A stretch of DNA of 64,000 bases from Bacteroidaceae bacterium. Lineage in GTDB: Bacteria > Bacteroidota > Bacteroidia > Bacteroidales > Bacteroidaceae. The translations under genes were made by a program, and so were the position numbers. The DNA is taken from positions 110,083-174,082 of the forward strand of contig JAGAQH010000002.1 of assembly GCA_017622815.1 (NCBI GenBank). Reading direction: 5' to 3'. Below, piece by piece: positions 1 to 8,269 of this stretch. How positions within the stretch are numbered: position 1 is the stretch's first letter; each line of letters opens with the position of its first letter. A model generated the notes under the pieces. That model was not told the origin of the DNA, searched no databases, and saw only the letters and a program-made list of their open reading frames with translations.

Positions 1-30
1 TCGGTCAATTCGTCCTTCATGTTAAACGAT

Positions 31-732
31 TTATTCTTCATCATAGTCATATTCTATTTGATTTGCTCCGTACCTTTCAAACAGATTTATGAGTTTTTTT
101 AAGCCACATGCTTCCATAAGGTTGAGGATATCCATTGGTATATCCATTTTGCTGTTTTTCGTTAATGGGAGCACAATGTCCAAATTCCACAAATCGAAGT
201 ATCTTGTACACATTCCCATGTCTGTCATGTCAAACTTGTCTTCATCCATATTGTATAAGCCTTGCCCGTCAGCACCTGCTTTCAAAAGTCTTTCTACTTC
301 CGAATAATTGAAGAACACAGTGGCTCGGTAAAGGTCTATATCTATCTGCGGAATCCCCGCTTCCTGTAGATCTAAAACTGAATCCTTTGCAATCAGAATA
401 TTTCCGCCGTCATTAAAACTACAAGCGTAGTTTCCATATTCAATCTCAAAAGAGTCAATATCAAATCCGAAGGTGTTTAGCCAAATATATGCGATATGGC
501 GGTTTTTTTTATAAGCATCTGCTATTTGAGGCTTTATCTTATCTGACCATGATTTCTCTGTCAGTGCTAAGTCCCAAAGTTTCGTGATGTAATAGATAGG
601 TATTGGGCACCTTATACCTCCTATGTCTTCGAGTAAAGAGTTATCGAAAGAACCTTCCTCAATCATGCCAGTCAAAATATCTGGCCGCATGAAATAACAG
701 GCTTCTATTGCTTTTCTATTATTGGTGGTCAT
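31..732 (-). CDS. hypothetical protein, weakly ankyrin-like
   Basis: About 233 residues, acidic, with no signal peptide or membrane segment. The stretch VERLLKAGADGQGL (about residue 150) resembles the second half of an ankyrin repeat, but I see only this one unit, so the family is not assigned. The start at 732 is chosen because its ATG overlaps the TGA of the preceding reading frame (ATGA), the usual sign of translational coupling; an ATG two codons upstream is also possible. It is the last visible gene of the leftward hsd operon, so it is probably cargo of the mobile element. The function is unknown. Confidence 0.55.
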   Translation of the reverse strand: MTTNNRKAIEACYFMRPDILTGMIEEGSFDNSLLEDIGGIRCPIPIYYITKLWDLALTEKSWSDKIKPQIADAYKKNRHIAYIWLNTFGFDIDSFEIEYGNYACSFNDGGNILIAKDSVLDLQEAGIPQIDIDLYRATVFFNYSEVERLLKAGADGQGLYNMDEDKFDMTDMGMCTRYFDLWNLDIVLPLTKNSKMDIPMDILNLMEACGLKKLINLFERYGANQIEYDYDEE

Positions 733-990
733 GTCCATAGCTTGAGTTTTTTCTTTTCATCAATATCGTTCCATAAACTTGTTATAGCTTCACGCATAGC
801 GATCTCAGCATTGTGTGTATCATCCGCAGCTCTTTGCGTATGCCAAATGCGGTAAGTTTTATCGGGTAACTTCTGTAGCTGGAAACGAGCCGACACAAAA
901 CCACTGCGGCACACATATATCCACCCATTCTCTAAATATAGCTGATGCCTTCTAATATTTGTATAAATTTTGTTTCTTACTTCTATTCAT
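729..990 (-). pseudogene. small hypothetical gene, apparently frameshifted
   Basis: An ATG at 990 overlaps the end of the helicase-associated-domain gene and begins MNRSKKQNLYKY before a stop near 953. One base further along, an open frame continues from about 956 to the stop at 729 (IRRHQLYLENGWIYVCRS... ending KLKLWT). Joining the two frames by skipping one base at the AAA-TAT-TAG site gives a single protein of about 87 residues. Without the join the second frame has only a GTG at 914 as a start. It could be a real mutation, a sequencing error or a +1 programmed shift. The product is not recognised; its spacing fits the hsd operon. Confidence 0.4.
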
Positions 991-1225
991 ATTGGTTTTT
1001 CCTACGATACTTATTGGCTACTTCAATGAGTTTGGCAAACTTTTCAAGTCGCTCAGGCGAATAGCCTCCTTTGGCTATTTGCTTTTTTGTGTGCTTGAAC
1101 CAGTTGAGCAAATCATGTTCTTCAATTCTATGCTTAGAAGGTCGCCTGTGATGGGTTTCCATGAAGTCCATCATCTGATCATACTGCATTTGCCATTTCT
1201 CATCTTGTGTCATAGCCGCATACAT
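983..1225 (-). CDS. helicase-associated (HA) domain protein
   Basis: An 80-residue protein that looks like one helicase-associated domain: a W-x-x-x-Y/M start, the HHRRPSKHRIEEHDLLNWFKHTKKQIAKGGYSPERLEKFAKL pattern (shown by residues about 25-66) and a basic C-terminus. HA domains usually occur in tandem at the C-terminus of superfamily II helicases and are thought to bind nucleic acid. Here one stands alone, and its ATG shares a base with the hsdR stop (TAATG), so it is translated with the restriction subunit. I infer an accessory DNA-binding role for the HsdR motor. Confidence 0.6.
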   Translation of the reverse strand: MYAAMTQDEKWQMQYDQMMDFMETHHRRPSKHRIEEHDLLNWFKHTKKQIAKGGYSPERLEKFAKLIEVANKYRRKNQYE

Positions 1226-4200
1226 TAATTGTAATCTACAGGAGGTTCTGCAGCCATACTATAAGAAGTATTTGTGTCTTCCTCAATATAGTGGCCGTTC
1301 ATTTCTAATTCAGTGATACAGGAGCCTGTTGCGTAACAGTACATGGTAACAATAATGCTTATTGCTGCATTAAGTTCCTGTTCTGAAGCCGTTGGCGATA
1401 TATGGGACTCGCTATTGCGCCACTCTTTAACCATAAGTAACCACTGGTAAAGCTGTTGTTTAGCTTCATCGGTGCTATACTTTAACTGCCAAAGTGGTTT
1501 TACATCATGTATTACATTGGCCCACGTTACGGATTCTCCCTCGTTTTGTGGTTTCACCTCTTCATTCTTCATCAAGTAGTAGAGTTTCTTCAGATAGGCT
1601 TCGAACTTTGTAACCAGCAGATTGAAGGAAACGAACTTGTCAACGATAGTGCTGCCGTCTTTATATAGGTTGATGAAAGCACGATGGAGGAATAGGCCAA
1701 CACCGTCAAGAGACTCGATCGAGTCTTTGTCCATTACGTAGAACAATGCTTCGACAATTTCTTTGGTGGAACGCATACTCTTCTTTACACCAGCAAGGGT
1801 GAAACTGATTATCTTTTCTATTTCTGCCTTAGACTTGTTGATATGAGGCATGAACTGAATGGTCATTCCAGACTCTGGATCTTGTTCACCAGCTAAAGCA
1901 GGATTCTCCAACACAGCAAATCCCTCATCAACAGAAGGCTGTTCGATAACGACATCCTGTATTGTAACATCGTCATTCAAGTATGCAGCCAAAATCTTTT
2001 CACGCTGCTCTGGGTCAAGGATGAAGTCTTTCAACAACTTTGCCCCTTTTGCACTCACCATACGAGCCTTTGGTTCAGTACCTTCAACCTTGGTGATAAA
2101 TGCGCGAGTCTTGATAGGGTCAAGTGTCAAGCGCAATTCTGCAAAGCGGTTAAAGTCATCCAGATTTTCCTCAGTTGGATTAGAGACGATGATTTGCTGA
2201 AGCATACTGATGTTTACTCCTGTTGCTTCAGACAGTATGAGGATTTGCTTGTATAGTTCCTTCAACTGATATTCATTGATATAGTCCTGAATGGTTTTTC
2301 CTGCTTCTGGGCGCAAATCTCCACGCTGTATGTCATGTAATATTAGGATTGCTGTACGTTGATCCTTCTGTGGAAGGGATGCAAATGTCTTGTGCAATTC
2401 CTGTAATGCTTCTTTTGTCGGTTCACTACCAGGGCCATCAGTATAGAGTCGTTTAATGAAGCGTACAAACTTTGAATTGATATATTCTGCATCGATGGCT
2501 CCTGTTCCTGTTTCTGTGATGTAGGTGTCAACGGGATAGTCAAACTCATGGCCTTCGCCACCGCCAGTTCCACCTTCAAACAGTTCACGATAGCGTTGTA
2601 GAAGAATCAGATAAGTTTGTTCATCCAACTCCATAGAAATGCGTGTATAGGTGTCCCCATGCTTAAACTCATATTCACTCTTTTCCCATACAAATCCCTG
2701 GAGCTTTGCGGCCTCCAGAAGTCTAGTCATGCTGCTGAAGTCCTGTGCAAACATCCGGCGGTCTTCACGGGTGTCTGGCAGACGCTCGAAGTTGAAAATC
2801 TCATGTGAGTGGAAAATGTCGCGTATATGCAGGAACTTTCTGTTGATGTTCATGAGGTTGTCTTCCAACTTATCGACGAACACGCCAAGAGGACGGTCAA
2901 CATATACCTCCAGAGCATCTTCAATGTTACGCTCCATTGTATAGGGGAACGTGTAGTAGTAAATGGTTCCGAAGGGCTTGTCTGGTCCAAAGAGTCTGTT
3001 TGTACGAGAAAATGCCTGAATGATGTCCACATACTTCATCACCTTATCCACATAAAGGGTATTGACCCATTTGGAGTCATAACCAGTCAGCATCTGAGTA
3101 ACCACAATCAGAAGGTCTATCTGTTGTGAATGGTCATGTTCTATGCCGACGTATGGCTTTTTGTGTGCAAGTCGCTTCGCTACATCCTTTTTGTATTTAC
3201 CGTATGTTGAGAGTTGGAAGCTGGTCTGGTATTTTGCATTATAATCAGTCAGCATTTCCAAGAGCGCATCTTCACGAGCAATGCCTTCATCACTGTTGTC
3301 TATATTGTTATCAAATACAGCAACAACATTCATTGATGAGTATTGCGTCTTGAATAATTTGTAGTAAGCAATAGCTTCTGGTATATTCTGAGTAGCAAGG
3401 ATAGCATGAAACTTACGGTTCTTGCTTACACGGTCGAATTTCCCCATGATGTCAGCTGCTACCGCCTGATGATGTATGTCTTGCTGATAAAGATCTTTTG
3501 GAAGGTAATGTTCAACTCCATGACGAGTTTCGCCATTCTCTGTATAAGTGTCAGGCATCTCTAGCTCGTGCATAAAGCGGTTATATACCTTCATTGCTTC
3601 CGGGTCATCTTTGATTTCCTCTACACTCTTAGCATCAAGTTGACAGAGAGCTGCCTTCTCGCGAAGTTCATCATCGCTATATGTATTGATGCGATAAGGA
3701 TCAAAACCAAGAACATTGCCATCTGGAATACCATTGGCAATGGTGTACTTATGGAGCATATCGCCAAACAGTGTTTCTGTCATGATTTCGTTGTGAGCAT
3801 TCTCCTCGAAAACAGGTGTACCAGTAAAACCAAAGAGTAATGCACGTGGGAATGTACGCTTAATGCTCTGAAGCATTTCGCCGAATACGGAACGGTGACA
3901 CTCGTCGATTATAAACACCAGTCGTTTTTTGCCAATACGCTCAATCATGGCAGCATCAATACTTGGGCCTGGCTTGATATTCGACATCTTCTGAATGGAT
4001 GTAACAATTAAGCGGTCATCATTACTGGTGCTATCAAGCTTAGACGCAAGTATGACAGTATTCTGAGTGTCCTGAACACTTTCATCCTCACCTGCAAAAC
4101 CACGGTATTCATCGAGTGATTGAATGCTCAGTTCTATTCTATCCATCAAGAAAACCACTTTGTCTGCATCACCACTGTTGGCAATAAGCTGTGCCGACTT

Positions 4201-5142
4201 GAATGAAGTCATGGTCTTACCAGAGCCAGTCGTGTGCCATATATAGCCGCCTCGGTGCTCATGCTCATCCCAATTGACGGCATGTGTTACGTCGCATATT
4301 TTGCTGGCAGCAAAATACTGATAAGAGCGCAGAACTTTTAATGTCTGGTCTTTGTCATCAGCTATTGTATAGTAACCAATCAGCTGATGTGCCATAGGTA
4401 TATTCAGGAGTTCGGTGGCTACACGGTGCCAGTCGAAAATCTCCTGATTGTTAAAGTCTGCCCAATGGAACTGAAATTCTTTCTGGAAACGGTTTTCAGT
4501 ACCAGGATTAGCAAAGTAGAGTGTTTTCTCTGGGGTCATAGCAACGAAAATCTGAACCATCGAGAAAATACCACTACTGAAAATACCTTCGTGCATATAG
4601 CGTTTCAGTTGGAACACGGCCTGAGACACATCCACACGACTACGTTTCAGTTCTACGTGGATAACGGGCATACCGTTTATGAGCAACATTACATCACCAC
4701 GACGGTCACCCGCCAATGGGTGAGTTGCACGGAAACGAGGCTGACGCACTATCTGGTAACGGCTTTGACCTGCACTGATTTCAGTAGGGTCAAATATCTT
4801 TAGATAGACTTCCTTACCATTGTTAAAAGTGTCATCCGGGTTGTCGCGTTTGATGCTGACGAACTTGCCATTGATAAACTTGTTCACCTTGTATGGGTTA
4901 CCACACATATTCACCTTGTCGATGATTTGCTGTATCTCCGTTGGTGTAAGTGGGTAGTTACCCAAACGTTCACGGTCTCGGTTCATGTCGAAGATGATAT
5001 CAGCCCAATTCTGGACTAGCTCTTCTTCTGTAGGCTGTACCAATACCTCACTGCTCCAGCCGTGTTCTGAAAGCAGGTGACAGAGAGCCAACTCAAATGC
5101 CGACTCCTTTTCAAATGGGTGAATGTTAACCTCGTTGCTCAT
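1225..5142 (-). CDS. hsdR: type I restriction enzyme, HsdR subunit
   Basis: Restriction and translocation subunit of a type I R-M complex. About 1,305 residues, in the upper range for the family. The N-terminal nuclease shows GDRRGDVMLLINGMPVIHVELKRS-like spacing (D...ELK at about residue 162). The SF2 motor has Walker A TTGSGKT near residue 306 and the DEAD-like box DECH near residue 412, followed by the helicase C-domain and a long helical C-terminus that normally contacts HsdM. The start at 5142 (MSNEVN) is preferred because it lies 17 bp after hsdS; an ATG at 5184 would overlap hsdS. The operon order is hsdM, PDDEXK protein, hsdS, hsdR. No broken motif is seen. Confidence 0.95.
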   Translation of the reverse strand: MSNEVNIHPFEKESAFELALCHLLSEHGWSSEVLVQPTEEELVQNWADIIFDMNRDRERLGNYPLTPTEIQQIIDKVNMCGNPYKVNKFINGKFVSIKRDNPDDTFNNGKEVYLKIFDPTEISAGQSRYQIVRQPRFRATHPLAGDRRGDVMLLINGMPVIHVELKRSRVDVSQAVFQLKRYMHEGIFSSGIFSMVQIFVAMTPEKTLYFANPGTENRFQKEFQFHWADFNNQEIFDWHRVATELLNIPMAHQLIGYYTIADDKDQTLKVLRSYQYFAASKICDVTHAVNWDEHEHRGGYIWHTTGSGKTMTSFKSAQLIANSGDADKVVFLMDRIELSIQSLDEYRGFAGEDESVQDTQNTVILASKLDSTSNDDRLIVTSIQKMSNIKPGPSIDAAMIERIGKKRLVFIIDECHRSVFGEMLQSIKRTFPRALLFGFTGTPVFEENAHNEIMTETLFGDMLHKYTIANGIPDGNVLGFDPYRINTYSDDELREKAALCQLDAKSVEEIKDDPEAMKVYNRFMHELEMPDTYTENGETRHGVEHYLPKDLYQQDIHHQAVAADIMGKFDRVSKNRKFHAILATQNIPEAIAYYKLFKTQYSSMNVVAVFDNNIDNSDEGIAREDALLEMLTDYNAKYQTSFQLSTYGKYKKDVAKRLAHKKPYVGIEHDHSQQIDLLIVVTQMLTGYDSKWVNTLYVDKVMKYVDIIQAFSRTNRLFGPDKPFGTIYYYTFPYTMERNIEDALEVYVDRPLGVFVDKLEDNLMNINRKFLHIRDIFHSHEIFNFERLPDTREDRRMFAQDFSSMTRLLEAAKLQGFVWEKSEYEFKHGDTYTRISMELDEQTYLILLQRYRELFEGGTGGGEGHEFDYPVDTYITETGTGAIDAEYINSKFVRFIKRLYTDGPGSEPTKEALQELHKTFASLPQKDQRTAILILHDIQRGDLRPEAGKTIQDYINEYQLKELYKQILILSEATGVNISMLQQIIVSNPTEENLDDFNRFAELRLTLDPIKTRAFITKVEGTEPKARMVSAKGAKLLKDFILDPEQREKILAAYLNDDVTIQDVVIEQPSVDEGFAVLENPALAGEQDPESGMTIQFMPHINKSKAEIEKIISFTLAGVKKSMRSTKEIVEALFYVMDKDSIESLDGVGLFLHRAFINLYKDGSTIVDKFVSFNLLVTKFEAYLKKLYYLMKNEEVKPQNEGESVTWANVIHDVKPLWQLKYSTDEAKQQLYQWLLMVKEWRNSESHISPTASEQELNAAISIIVTMYCYATGSCITELEMNGHYIEEDTNTSYSMAAEPPVDYN

Positions 5143-5159
5143 ATTTTTATTTTGTTTTG

Positions 5160-7094
5160 TTATGCAATCATCTTCTTTAAACAAGCTTTTTTCAATTGCT
5201 CCAGTTTCTCTAATTGTAGAGTCTGCAATGAGATCTGCTTATCAAAGCTTTGGAAAAAAGTGACAATACGCTGCTGTTCTTCCATTGAAGGGACGAAAAC
5301 ATCCATATCTTTTATGTCTGAATATGAAAGAGTTTGGCGCATACCATCCCCCATAGAATAGAACACTTTTCGTAAATCAAATGTGTGAAGTTGGAGATAT
5401 AGAAACTCCGGCAATACATTTTCACACTGAACACAAACATAAGCAGGAGATATTATTCCTTCCTCTTTAACCAAACCTACACGAAGACTTTTATGGTCAT
5501 TCTGTAAGTCGGTAAAGCGGAATACAATTATTCCATCTTTCACCATCTGATAAGTATCAAATGATGCTGGCAATAATCCTTTCTTTGTCTGTATATCTTT
5601 TTTCACGATCTTTCCGTAACTTAATGATAACAAATTCTGATGATGAATATTCTTGTTTGACATGAAGTAAGGCTTGGCAAGTATTGAAAACTTTGCTATA
5701 GCCCAATCTCCATTATAGCCTTTGAATCTTATTGATGAGAAGTACCCCCCATTTTGTGGGAACATACCGTCCAAACAGGCTGACTTCATCTGTTTCAGAC
5801 GTTCCAAACGCTGTTGTTGAACTGCAATGTTTGAGTCTATTCTTTTAAAAAAGGATGCTATGCTTTTTTGTTCTTCAAATTCAGGAAAGTTTAATGCCAT
5901 CTCTCCGAATTCTGAAAAACTTATTGATCTTCCATCTCGAATACCATATGTAATTGTCTTCAGACGATCCACAAATGCTTTCGACATAAAAACAGTTTTC
6001 CAAAAATAGTCATCATGCTTGTCTGTTTCCTTAAAGCCAAATACTGTATATGCTGGAGAGGTTATACCTTCTACAGCTGAATGTGCAAAGCCACCTTGAA
6101 ATGAGCGCAAATGAATGACAAACTGACCTGGCATTACTACCTTATATGTCACTTCATTCGCTCTATCATGACTTATATCATATCCGCTCTCACTTCTAAC
6201 AGCCATACCTCTGATATCCTGGCAAGCTGAAAGAACTGGTAATTCTGGATGATTCCTATTGTTGTATGTTATAAATAATTCAGAAGCCATAGCTCTATTC
6301 CATTTGTTATTGAAGTTTTTAAAGCGTATGGGGGGGGTGTTTTCTGATTGCTGTGGGAACATTGAATCAAGACAAGCAGATTTCAGTTGCTTTAGTCTCT
6401 CAAACTGATGCTGATGCAACTTCATTTGATCATCAAGTCTTTGCAAAAAAGATGCAATTCTTTTTTGTTCCTCTATGTCCTTTGGAATCATTATATACCC
6501 CGTGAGTGCTGTTTCGTCACTTATATTCATAGTGTTTTTAGCACCTTTGTTTACAAGCGGACGCATATACGCATTCAACCTCCACGCAGGATCAAAATAA
6601 TAATGAATGTACTCAGGTGCAACACCTTCTTTAGGATTATATACAGCATAGAGCACAGACACTATTCCTGCTTTGCCCGTGTTATGTTTTACAATTCCAT
6701 ATGGTTTAGCACGAAGAGGGGATTTCGTATATACAATCTGCCCAGGACGTAATATTTTATATCCACTAACAGACTTTCCTGCATAGCTTCTACCAAGATG
6801 CTCAATCTGATTGACAACGCCATTCTCATCAGAAACAGACAAGACATCTTCAATACCAAAAATATTATCAGTGTTCTTTTCATCTGATATTTCGAGACAA
6901 TCGCTCAACAGTTTCTTCTGCCATTCACCTTCAAAGCCTTTGAAGCGGAGTCTAGGTGTTGTCTCTCCCTCCTGTGGAAACAGCATACGGGCACAATCCT
7001 CCAACTTTCCGTTGGCGGTTTCATCGTTGGTGGTCAGAATCAGTTCGTCCAACTGCCCATCTAAGCCTTGCAAAGTTATTTCTTGTTTCGCCAT
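5160..7094 (-). CDS. hsdS: type I R-M specificity subunit HsdS with three recognition modules
   Basis: DNA-sequence recognition subunit. Normal HsdS proteins are about 400 residues with two target-recognition domains (TRDs), each followed by a conserved helix. This one is about 644 residues with three such units. The helices, each starting EEQK/Q-x-I-x-x-F and ending KxACLxxMxP/A, lie at about residues 208-246, 405-443 and 605-644, with variable TRDs in front of each (about 50-207, 252-404, 455-604). The frame is open throughout and the three units differ from each other, so this is not a recent tandem duplication. The ATG at 7094 is 5 bp after the upstream stop. Context: hsdM upstream, hsdR downstream. 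Confidence 0.92.
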   Translation of the reverse strand: MAKQEITLQGLDGQLDELILTTNDETANGKLEDCARMLFPQEGETTPRLRFKGFEGEWQKKLLSDCLEISDEKNTDNIFGIEDVLSVSDENGVVNQIEHLGRSYAGKSVSGYKILRPGQIVYTKSPLRAKPYGIVKHNTGKAGIVSVLYAVYNPKEGVAPEYIHYYFDPAWRLNAYMRPLVNKGAKNTMNISDETALTGYIMIPKDIEEQKRIASFLQRLDDQMKLHQHQFERLKQLKSACLDSMFPQQSENTPPIRFKNFNNKWNRAMASELFITYNNRNHPELPVLSACQDIRGMAVRSESGYDISHDRANEVTYKVVMPGQFVIHLRSFQGGFAHSAVEGITSPAYTVFGFKETDKHDDYFWKTVFMSKAFVDRLKTITYGIRDGRSISFSEFGEMALNFPEFEEQKSIASFFKRIDSNIAVQQQRLERLKQMKSACLDGMFPQNGGYFSSIRFKGYNGDWAIAKFSILAKPYFMSNKNIHHQNLLSLSYGKIVKKDIQTKKGLLPASFDTYQMVKDGIIVFRFTDLQNDHKSLRVGLVKEEGIISPAYVCVQCENVLPEFLYLQLHTFDLRKVFYSMGDGMRQTLSYSDIKDMDVFVPSMEEQQRIVTFFQSFDKQISLQTLQLEKLEQLKKACLKKMIA

Positions 7095-7099
7095 AATCA

Positions 7100-8227
7100 C
7101 TATTCGTTTTCTGTTTCTGGGTTAGCCTCGTTATATTCCTCAATCCATTCCTTCACCTTCGACTGAAGCAGAGCCTTGTCGGGAAGATAGAGTTGGTATT
7201 GAGTAGCGTAGATATTTGCATCCTTTGGCAAAGTCAATTCTACAAGTGCATCGCTTTTCTCCTTGCAAAGCAGGATGCCAATGGTGGGATGCTCAAAATC
7301 TTCTTTGACATAGCGATCGTAATAGTTCACATACATTTGCATCTGTCCGAGATCCTGATGGGTGAGGTCATCAATCTTCAGATCAACGAGTACGTAGCAT
7401 TGAAGCAGTCGGTTGTATAGTACCAAATCCACATAGAAGTTTCGTTCCTCAAAGGTAAACCTCTTCTGACGTGCCTCAAACAAAAAACCTTTGCCCATCT
7501 CCAGCAAGAAATTCTGTAACTTGCTTATGATGGCGTTTTCCAGTTTGCTCTCGCTATACGCTGTGTCGGGCTTCAGCCCCAAAAATTCCAGTGTAACAGG
7601 ATCTTTGATGATGTCCTGCGGCTTCTCTATAGTCTGACCTTCGCGCGAAAGACGCATCACCTCATCTTTATCACGGCTTAAAGCCAACCGCTCATATAGG
7701 CTGCTGGCATGTTGACGTTTTAGCTGGCGTACGCTCCACTGCTCACGAGCGCACTCAATTTCATAGAAACTGCGCTCGTCGGGATTCTCTATGCGCATCA
7801 AAACCAGATAGTGTGACCAAGTAAGGACAAACTTCGGCTGTTGAATTTTGGCAACACTGTTGCTAAATTTCGTTTCGCCTTGACCTTCAATAGATTGTAA
7901 TTTTGGCAACGGTGTTGCCGAAATTGCTGGGTTGTTATAAGCAACGAAAAACTTTCTACACCTTGTAAGCGTATCAATAGTCCAATCATTACCATATTTT
8001 GCCATCAGACGCTGTGAAAGATTCTGCATGATGCGGGCTCCGTATGCAGCACGTCCTCCTTGTTGTTCATCTTCAAAAATGTAACGACCAACCTCAAATC
8101 GTGTCTTAACCTCAGTCACGTTTACGGTTCGGTAAACATGTTGACGAGCTTGTTCGATGAGATTTGCAATGCGCTCAAAGAGTGCGTCAATGCGTTCCGT
8201 TACTTGTATTTCGTTCTTCTGTGTCAT
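7100..8227 (-). CDS. PD-(D/E)XK nuclease-fold protein, DUF1016/YhcG family
   Basis: 375 residues. An N-terminal helical DUF1016 region (about 1-180; WSVRQLKRQ is typical) is followed by a restriction-endonuclease-like fold with FYVDLVLYNRLLQCYVLVDLK at about residue 260-285, where the D and the DLK provide the likely metal-binding residues (many relatives have ELK). Genes of this family often sit inside or beside type I R-M operons in Bacteroidetes; the exact role is unsettled. It lies between hsdM (42 bp) and hsdS (5 bp), so it is co-transcribed with them. It may be an accessory nuclease or a decoy-type partner; the former is only inference. Confidence 0.85.
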   Translation of the reverse strand: MTQKNEIQVTERIDALFERIANLIEQARQHVYRTVNVTEVKTRFEVGRYIFEDEQQGGRAAYGARIMQNLSQRLMAKYGNDWTIDTLTRCRKFFVAYNNPAISATPLPKLQSIEGQGETKFSNSVAKIQQPKFVLTWSHYLVLMRIENPDERSFYEIECAREQWSVRQLKRQHASSLYERLALSRDKDEVMRLSREGQTIEKPQDIIKDPVTLEFLGLKPDTAYSESKLENAIISKLQNFLLEMGKGFLFEARQKRFTFEERNFYVDLVLYNRLLQCYVLVDLKIDDLTHQDLGQMQMYVNYYDRYVKEDFEHPTIGILLCKEKSDALVELTLPKDANIYATQYQLYLPDKALLQSKVKEWIEEYNEANPETENE

Positions 8228-8269
8228 AAATCTTACGTTTTTGAATTTCGTACTGATTCGTGTAGGTTC

